Source: Sphaerolaimus hirsutus
Lineage: Eukaryota > Nematoda > Chromadorea > Monhysterida > Sphaerolaimidae
Length of the DNA stretch: 64,000 bases
Reading direction: 5' to 3'
Assembly: GCA_964036195.1 (NCBI GenBank)
Contig: OZ038460.1
Location: 4,219,504 to 4,283,503, forward strand
Shown here: piece by piece, positions 56,885 to 64,000 of the stretch
Layout of the letters: each line of letters opens with the position of its first letter
How positions within the stretch are numbered: the first letter of the stretch is position 1
Translations under genes and position numbers: made by a program
Notes under the pieces: model-generated
What the model saw: only the letters and a program-made list of their open reading frames with translations
What the model was told of the DNA's origin: nothing
The model's database searches: none

Positions 56885-59800
56885 CTTCTGCAAAGCAAAA
56901 ATATGGCAAATTGCCAGGGCGAACAATGACAAGCAAACTTTAAAAACTTACTGGTGGGATGGAAGAATGTTTTAGACAATGACATAGTAGGCTCCAGCAG
57001 AGTCCGGCGGTCGGTGGCACTCACTTCGTACAATTTTACTGAAAAAAATAATAAAAAAGTAACAAAAAGAGTCATTTGATGAACCTTTTTGTCTACAAAA
57101 CCCTAAAAATGAACCTTTCTCTCTGAGCGCCCAGGCGACCGCAAAATCTTTGTCCACTGCGCGCGCGCCATCTAAATCGCACTTTGTGCCGACCACCACT
57201 ATCGGAATCTGACGAGGGTCAAGTAAACAGAGTTTTGACGACAATGATACACACACCGTAAATACTCGAATAAGTCCCCCTTAGTGTGAAAGTCGTCGTA
57301 TTTATGTACAAAAGATATTCGATGAAGTCAGACGGGTGAAGCAAGCTGCACCTGCCCGATTCACTTCATTCATCAAAACATGGTAACATTCTTTGTATAG
57401 CGTGCAGACCGAGCAGTATAACAAGGAATGCTGTACAGGGAAAATAACTGTACTGGTGATTTTTCGAGGATTTACGGATTAGGATTCACTGCAAAAATCT
57501 TGTAATTTTTGTACCGTATTTCCTCGAAATACCCCCCTTGAATTAACTCCCCCTCGAAATACCCCCAGGTGTTTTCGAGCTGAGGAAAAAATACCCCCCC
57601 CCCTCGAAATACCCCCGTCTCAAATGATGTACATCATGTATTCAATGTACGTGGTGTATTTATATACGTTGGTTTGCATCGCAAGTACATATTTACACTA
57701 CTATATGTATAGATGTATTTACATTGATATATCCCTATATATCATATTTGGACACGTTTATTACGTTTTTGGGTATGTAACGCCGTATTATGCACTATGA
57801 ATTTCACGAAATTTTCTGACGAAATAACAACCCCCCCCCCCCTCAAAATTTCCACTCTGCAAAAATACCCCCCGGGAGTGATTGTTTCCGAGTGAGAGTT
57901 TTGAGGGGGGTAAAACGAGGGGGGGGGCTTATTATTTCTCCAATTTTTTATTGAAAACCCAGTACTAAAGTGTTGCATGTAACGTACGCAGACGTGAAAA
58001 AATGCTACAAAATCCAGGATTTTTGAGCGGGGGCTGCTTGTTTACGGCCCCTCCCCCTAAAATTTTTTTCCCTATATAGGGACGGAAATGCGTTTTGGCG
58101 CTAGCGCCATACAAAGGCGTCATGCCAGGGCGCTATTGGCGTTGGCGTCAGCGCCAGGAACCGCTTTATATGTATGTAAATATGCAGACATGAACACATT
58201 TTTGCGAATTTCGCAGTATATGTATGCATATCCAATGAATGTGTTCATTTCCAAGCATATAGGTTTATAGGGGTCAGGCCTAAATGGCATCTAATCCGCT
58301 TGGCATCTGGACCCGGATAGCATGGATTTCTGCCTGCTTGGCATCTGGACCTGCTTGGCATCTGTCCAATGCTGGATGCCAAGCGGACTGTGGCATAGAT
58401 GCCATACAGGCGGGTAGGGCCAGATGCCAAGGGGGCAGGGGGGGTCCAGTGTATCATGTGCACAAAAAATATGAATTCAAAATGTGTAAAAATTTCAATG
58501 TTTTTCCCAATTATTATTTTCAGGTGTCAAGTGTCGCTGAATTTTTTTATCTAAATGCAAATATGAATACAATTTGAAATGGGGAAGAACGGTAGATACA
58601 TGAATGCCCATGTAAATTCATAAATACAATTCTTTAGTAACCCTGTAAGAGTGGCTACTAGAATACATTTTTATCAAGCCATTTTTCTGTGGGAATTGCA
58701 TTTTGGGAAACCATGCATGTAAAAAGCCTCAGTGTTAAGGGGCAACACTCAAATTGATTGATCATTTTTGGAAACAGCTTTGTAAACTTCCATGTGTATT
58801 GGGCCACCCTGTTCAAGTGGCTTTCAACATTGAGTTCCAGCAGTGTTCACATGGAATTTTAACTCATTTACAGGGTGGCCTACATTAGTGTATTCCTAGT
58901 TTCCCAGTTAAGTGCATATGGCTAAATTTCAATCAAACACAGTATTTGGATCAACACAACACTAAATATATTGATCAATATTTTATTTCAATTTCATATT
59001 TCAAATTGGCTGATTTTGAGAAAATTTTATTAAATATGATCCCAGAAAATCTGTTAAAATATCTAATTTGACCATCTATTTCTAAGCCACCATGTACACA
59101 ATATTCAATGCATATCTCACCTCACTACCCAGATCAATTTGAGTGTTGCCCCTTAACATTGAGGCTTTTTACATGCATGGTGTCCCAAAATGAAATTCCT
59201 ACCAAAAAATGGCTTGATAAAAATTTATTCTAGTAGCCACTCTTACAGGGTTACTAGAGAATTGTATGTATGAATTGGCATGGGCATGCATGTATTTATC
59301 TACCCTTGTTTTCCATTTCAAACAATACTCATATTTGCATAATAAAAAAAAATTTAGAGACACTTGACATCTGAAAACAATAATTGGGAAAAACATTGAA
59401 ATTTTTACACATTTTGAATTCATATTTTTTGTGCACATGATACACTGGACTGGATAAACAGGTGTACTCCTATAAAAATAAGTTGCAGGGTGACAGGTTC
59501 AGCTAGTAATATTTCAGCTGTGCAAGTAAAGGTTCAGCATGAATTTTTGAAAAAACAACATTTTTTGTCAGAATTCATTTTGGGACACCATGCATGCACA
59601 GGCGCGCAACAGCCCGCCATGAGGCACAGAGGCCATGAGGCTGTCTCGTGGGTGTGTGTGTGGGGGGGGGTTCAGCCCGCTTGGCATCTACACCCACACA
59701 GCATGGAGACCGCATGGCATCTATGGGACGATAGATGCCACGCGGGTCTAGATGCCATGCAGGCAGAAATCCATGCCACGCGGGTCCAGATGCCATACAG

Positions 59801-62359
59801 GTTTAGATGCCGAGCGGTGCAGACTCGTTTATAGGGACCGATCCGCTGAAAATACAATGCATGGGGAAGAAAGTGCGCGCCAGCGCGCAAATTTTTTAGA
59901 AACATCGAAAAATATATTGGAAAAATTGCATTTTCTGGGACTTTTTCGGTCCCACCCCGGGAAGGGGGGGGTTTCAGCCCCCCCGCCCCCCCCCTGGAAA
60001 CGTCCTTGTGTACAAGATTCTATAGACTAATACAAGTATGTAGACGGTATAACCCTGGTCTGACGGAACACAGTCATTGTTTTTATAACATGTGTTCTGC
60101 ATTGTTCGGATCACAAACCAATACGTTCCCTTTACACTCCATTTGGGGGGGGGGTATTCAGAGGAGGAGGGGCTGATAAATTCATAGTGGTCGTTTTGAG
60201 GGGGTATTTCGAGAAGGGGGTATTTCGAGAAGGGGGTATTTCGAGGAAATATGGTATGCAACTTGTTCACCGCAGTCTCACCTCTTTTTTATCCTTGAGC
60301 GTCGACCGATCGATGAACTTTTTCAATTCATCCACCTTTCTGAATGACTCCATGTCATCAACGGAGTAAACCAGGAGAAACGCATCAGCGGCCTGCGAAA
60401 ATATATTGAAAACTATTGAAGCGTACATATGACTTTCAATTTGAAATTGTTTTAAGTCCATCTACAGTTATAATAATATTTATATCGCGTAGAATTTCCA
60501 ATGGGGAGATCGATAGAAGTTTCCTTAAGACCGTTTTTAAACCCACCAAAATTTTTAATAAAATAAAACGGTTTCGATGGCAGCGTTTACACAAAACGGT
60601 TTAAAAACCTCGGGAAATCCCCAACTCCATTATTTTCAAGTATACCATAGACATAAAATATTTATGAAGTGCACCATTTTATCGAGTCTCGAATATCAGG
60701 CATTTCCCTTCAAAAAATTTGTAAAATAAAAAAGCGGAAGCCGATAACACAGCCCAAACACAACACGAAAACAACAAAACACACGAGCAAATAGGGTCTC
60801 TTCAAAGTGGCCGGTTCAGTTGGCTCGATGCCAGCAGTGTCGTGGAAGGTCATCACCTCCCTGGGCGCCCTGTCGGCGCTGTCCATCTGCACTGAGTACG
60901 TGTCGTCCACAGTTGCGTCGTACGGCTGAGAGGGGGGGTCATGTCGTTTGAGATTTGTGTACATACCTAGTTGGATTTTAGGTAGTGAACGTTGAATGGC
61001 TAATTCTTTATGAATGAAGTCGGTATTCTCAATTTTTCTTGCATTTTAAGCAATTCATTTTTGCAACGTACAACAGTAAATAAAAACTAAATAGGGACAA
61101 AAATAAAATTTGACTTTTTGGGAAGTACCCTAATGTACATGTGTAAAATACTTATCGGCACGCTGTCAGTGTGGAGACATCGATGAACGATCTTGCAGAA
61201 TGTGCAGTCGCTTCCGTGTACGTTCAACACGACACTCACTTGCATAAAATTCAATGACAGACAGTACATTCCAAACAAGAAAGACCAAACCACTACCATA
61301 ACCCCCTGAACAAAGACGCCTACCCAACAACAAACCTCACTAGTAATATCCCTCAAAAGAGCCAACTGCTGCAAAAAGGCCGTCTTGCCCACTCTTTTCA
61401 CTCCAGCCACAGTAACATGCATAATCTTCACCATTTTCAGAGCTACGGACGCGGCGGGCACGATGCCGATCCCGTCCAAGGGGGCCAAGTCGGCGTCGAT
61501 GCCGGGCACGGCGAAGGGGCAGGGTGAGGGGGCTCGGGTAGGGTCGGTCGTAGGGGGTGATTGGGGGGCTAGGTAGGTGTCGCTGGGGGGGGGGGGGTTG
61601 AGGGTTTTTGATTGTAGAGTGGTCGTTGGCAGGGTTCTTAGGATTTCCTTTTTCAATGCCAATCTTCGATATGACAAAAGTGTTCCAGACTACGATATGA
61701 ATATTAACCAAATATATTACTGATATTTTTCCAAAAAAATGCTCAATAAACATTTTTGTAAACAAAATTGCAGAACGCCTACAATATTTACTTCTCGAAC
61801 TGGACAAATGCCCGTCAAAATCCACCAATAACATCACACAAACATCGAACATTCAAATAAATACAATGCCATTCTCACGTCGACAACGAAAACACGTCAC
61901 AAAGAAACACAAATAAAAAACCCACCGAACAAGTGACCACTTCCTACTGGGCGCCGGCTGAGACTTGCTAAAAATCGACCCTCTCTTAGATTTCTGTTCA
62001 CTTTTTCCTGCACCAAGAATCACCACAGGCCATTTATTATTGGTGATAACGCTATTTTTCCTTGACGCCTGGGGGCAGTCCCAGACCCTGTGAAATGTAA
62101 AATGTCATGCAAAGTGTCAAAAGTCATGTGAAATGCCCTGCAAAATGACAACCGAATTGCCATTTTGCAGGGCATTTCACATGACTTTTGACATTTCGCA
62201 TGACGTTTGACATTTTACAGAGCATTTTACAGGGTCTGGGAGTGCCACCTGATAATTCGCTACAGCTGCGACGGTTTCAGATACTTTGATTGCCGGTTCT
62301 GTGCGCCGCCGATGAGATAATTGCCCTTCGGTGGTTTCCTGAATTTCAGGGCGACTCAT
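56814..62359 (-). CDS. kappaB-Ras (NKIRAS)-like small GTPase, 8 coding exons
   Basis: Exons: 62359-62249, 62068-61926, 61582-61336, 60925-60785, 60392-60282, 57208-57115, 57038-56952, 56884-56814; 1005 nt, 334 residues, phases consistent. Motifs seen: P-loop GVKRVGKT (about 145-152), DTAGIE (196-201), [14 protein letters not shown]4 box GTKCDL (258-263) and G5-like [13 protein letters not shown]. These and the tail [13 protein letters not shown] match the kappaB-Ras family, which in other animals binds IkappaB and Ral regulators. The Ras Gly12 and Gly13 positions are Lys and Arg, and the Gln61 position is Ile, so weak intrinsic GTPase activity is expected, as for the family. There is no C-terminal CAAX box. 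About 140 N-terminal residues precede the G domain, unusual for this family. The start at 62359 is the first plausible Met; further 5' exons cannot be excluded. Confidence 0.87.
56952..57038 (-). CDS. kappaB-Ras-like GTPase, G5 exon
   Basis: Acceptor TTTTTCAG|TA and donor CCACCA|GTAAGT, phase 1 at both ends. [17 protein letters not shown] matches the kappaB-Ras G5 and last helix. Confidence 0.92.
57115..57208 (-). CDS. kappaB-Ras-like GTPase, G4 box exon
   Basis: Acceptor CTCGTCAG|ATT, donor GAAAG|GTTCAT, phase 0 to phase 1. [18 protein letters not shown] holds the guanine-specificity motif, TKxD instead of the usual NKxD of Ras. Confidence 0.92.
58446..59452. repeat. 1.0-kb palindrome inside a CAGGGACG-type element
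   Basis: CCAGTGTATCATGTGCACAA pairs with TTGTGCACATGATACACTGG. GGCATCTGGACC-type units flank both sides, and the outer ends (about 58016 and 60007) resemble the 884-1293 family. It is in the kappaB-Ras-like intron 57209-60281. Confidence 0.7.
60282..60392 (-). CDS. kappaB-Ras-like GTPase, central exon
   Basis: Acceptor TTCGCAG|GCC, donor AAAGAG|GTGAGA, 37 codons, phase 0. [20 protein letters not shown] is close to the kappaB-Ras strand beta4/helix 3 region. Confidence 0.93.
60785..60925 (-). CDS. kappaB-Ras-like GTPase, switch regions
   Basis: Acceptor CTCTCAG|CCG, donor CTC|GTGTGT, 47 codons. It carries the effector segment [12 protein letters not shown] and switch II motif [12 protein letters not shown]. 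The catalytic Gln of Ras is replaced by Ile. Confidence 0.9.
61336..61582 (-). CDS. kappaB-Ras-like GTPase, exon with the P-loop
   Basis: The preferred acceptor follows a C tract (CCCCCAG|CGACACC). An in-frame alternative at 61663 (CGAAG|ATTGG) would add 27 residues. The exon encodes a Pro-rich stretch and then [19 protein letters not shown], the first strand and P-loop. Donor AGTGAG|GTTTGT, phase 0. Confidence 0.88.
61926..62068 (-). CDS. kappaB-Ras-like GTPase, N-terminal extension exon
   Basis: Begins directly after the introner acceptor CCCCCAG|GCG and ends CTTGTTCG|GTGGGT, phase 0 to phase 2. It encodes a Lys/Ser-rich segment with no recognised domain. Confidence 0.72.
62069..62248 (-). 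mobile_element. introner: whole intron of the kappaB-Ras-like gene
   Basis: A 180-nt intron made of one palindromic element. Read on the minus strand: exon ...TATCAG|GTGGCACTCCCAGACCCTG ... CAGGGTCTGGGACTGCCCCCAG|GCG... The 4-base CAGG occurs at both junctions (62248-62251 and 62068-62071). The body folds on itself around ACCGAATTGCC with arms of about 80 bases. Removing it restores one CAGG and keeps the frame. Confidence 0.88.
62249..62359 (-). CDS. kappaB-Ras-like GTPase, first recognised coding exon
   Basis: It starts at ATGAGTCGCC (another Met lies upstream in frame at 62392) and ends at TATCAG|GTGGCACTCCC in phase 0. The following intron is a complete introner element. The peptide is charged and probably disordered. 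Confidence 0.65.
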
Positions 62360-63473
62360 TTTTGACTTTAGTTGTTGTTTTTGGAGGTTCAATCGGGTTC
62401 AAAGCAAAAGTGAGGATAAATATTTAGGAGGAAGTGAATACATATTCAAGTATTCACAAAAAAATGTATCACAGCCATCAGCATCGCACGCAAATGCGCG
62501 CTGATTATTTACGTCTGTGCATATTATATTTCGGAAACGAAAAAGCAAGGCACGAATTAAGCTTTTCTGGCCATGAGCATTGTTGCCTGCCGTTTATGAC
62601 ACAATCACGAATGAATGTTTACAAAAACAAAGAAGGTGTTTCGGAAAGAAAACAAAAACACATGTATTTTTTATATCCAGAACAACTTAATCTGCCTACC
62701 TACACACACTAGTTTTCACCGTGACTTCGTGTGAAAACTGAAAAAAAATTTAAATGCAAATAAATGAACACGGTTTAAATTAAATACGAATTGTGATAAA
62801 TAAAAGTTGGGATTTGAAAATTTTAACGCTAAAACACATATAGCATACAATAAGAGTAGGCTGAATGTCGCCATGTGGCCATTCGGTTTTCACACATGTC
62901 ACGGTGAAAACTAGTGTGTGTTGGGCCATTCACATGGATGCATTAAGATTTGTTGTCAACCAGTCGGGCCATGCTTAACCGACATCATAACCCATCCGAC
63001 ATCTAGACTGGGACACCGAACATGTTGACACGGAACATATTTAATTATACCCGGCACGCTGAGAAAAGGCAATAAAACACATGACCTCATGATTTAGCAA
63101 TTAGCAATTAGCAATGAAAATTAGCAACTTTGGGTGAAAATTAGGGTAAAATTGCTCAAAAGCGCTCCAGATAGCTAGATAGCTAGGCAATTAGCGGGGT
63201 GGGGGGGTTTTCAGGGGAAAGCTGGCAAACAAAATTGCCCCAGTGATAGATAGATCGCTGGGCGGTTTGAGGTGGGGTTACCCGCCCCCGTTGACACGGA
63301 TGACACAATATTAGATGTGTGGTTGGTCTAAATGTCGGATGGGTTTAGATGTCGGATGGCACGGGCTTAACCAGTCAAGTGGAAAGTTGACGCCACAAGC
63401 CATCGATACTCGAACGACGGGACAACTATAAGTGCAGTTCCACTCACAGAGGACTTGAAAATATCCTCGCCAC

Positions 63474-63595
63474 CTGCTGACAGTCCCAGACCCTGTAAAA
63501 TGTCATGTAAAACATGACATTCGATCATTTACAGGGTTTCAGAGTATTTTACGACACATTGGTCTTCCACGCTTCACAGGGTCCGGGACAAGTAC
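63474..63595 (-). mobile_element. short introner-family element with CAGG at both ends
   Basis: A 122-nt candidate intron, donor GAGCAG|GTACTTGTCCC, acceptor GTCAGCAG|GTGG. CAGG (in fact AGCAGG) flanks both sides. It is shorter than the other copies and its palindrome is less complete. Confidence 0.65.
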
Positions 63596-63834
63596 CTGCT
63601 CAAAACAAGCCCCACAACAAACCACCCAACCCCCACCCACCCCCTCAACCCTATCCTCCCTGGGCCTATCACACCGCAACTCAGCTCCGTTGGCAGCCTG
63701 CCCAGACCCCTGGCCGAGGTTGAGGCTGAGATTGAGCTGGTCGCCGCTGCCGTCGCTGCTGCACGTGGCCGACGGTTTCTCCTCGGCGATGCAGTCGTGG
63801 AAGGTGACCGATTTGGACAGGGCCGCCGCGCTGC
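63596..63834 (-). CDS. orphan exon of an unrecognised gene, or 5' part of the kappaB-Ras-like gene
   Basis: A GC-rich segment from a C-tract acceptor (CCCCTTAG|GC) to TTTGAGCAG|GTACTTGTCCC, open for 79 codons, including SKSVTFHDCIAEEKPSATCS. The donor is the end of an introner-family element. An alternative donor (TTGCG|GTGTGA) lies inside. After the element a 26-nt open piece (63473-63448) ends at CCTCT|GTGAGT. Its phase does not fit the next recognised exon (62359-62249), so the link to that gene is unproven. Confidence 0.45.
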
Positions 63835-64000
63835 CTAAGGGGGGGGGGTTGTTTGAGGGGGAGGTGATTTGAGGGTGATGTAGGGTGAGCGGGTAGGTGT
63901 CGTGGTTGTGGTGGAATAACATAGGGCTGAGCGTCCCGAGGTATTTTCAGACGCTTAGCGCAGCGTCGACGGTGCTTTACATCACCACGTAGTTGTGTAT

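Overview
This is an animal (metazoan) nuclear window, most likely from an invertebrate; I cannot name the species. Genes are split by AT-rich introns and their exons stand out as short GC-rich islands. Every gene found except one lies on the minus strand. The rest is dense with non-autonomous DNA transposons, palindromes and homopolymer runs. There is one 200-base assembly gap (14689-14888).

Genes, left to right: (1) two exons of an unrecognised minus-strand gene (16461-17926). (2) A plus-strand, two-exon secreted cysteine-rich peptide gene with a TATA box (25806-26569). (3) A minus-strand secreted acidic/cysteine-rich peptide gene (about 27950-29796). (4) A nearly complete two-pore-domain (K2P/TWIK-type) potassium channel on the minus strand, reconstructed as 12 coding exons from 50245 down to 32689; both selectivity filters and four membrane segments are present and all exon phases agree. 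(5) A kappaB-Ras (NKIRAS)-like small GTPase on the minus strand, 8 coding exons from 62359 to 56814, with an N-terminal extension. (6) An orphan minus-strand exon at 63596-63834.

The most interesting signal is a family of short (about 120-195 bp) palindromic transposons that behave as introners. Their ends carry GT(G)GCACTCCCAGACCCTG and CAGGGTCTGGGACTGCCCC, and they duplicate 4 bases on insertion. When the duplicated target is CAGG, the first copy plus the element's leading T makes a CAG|GT donor and the second copy makes a CAG|G acceptor. Whole introns of the K2P gene (46126-46319) and the kappaB-Ras gene (62069-62248) consist of one such element. A 3.1-kb K2P intron (40746-43856) is bounded by the two halves of another. 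Two further copies sit at 50247-50435 and 63474-63595. An insertion of a related element at 28245-28477 has a matching empty site elsewhere in the window (56125-56128), which supports the 4-base duplication.

A second theme is hAT-type elements with exact 8-base duplications, in at least five terminal-repeat families. Some are stacked: in the K2P intron 35474-39873, five elements are nested inside one another. One hAT family carries an introner-like module in its interior. A third abundant group shares the outer TACCGTATTT repeat but has diverged interiors. Several palindromes of 0.6-1.4 kb are also present.
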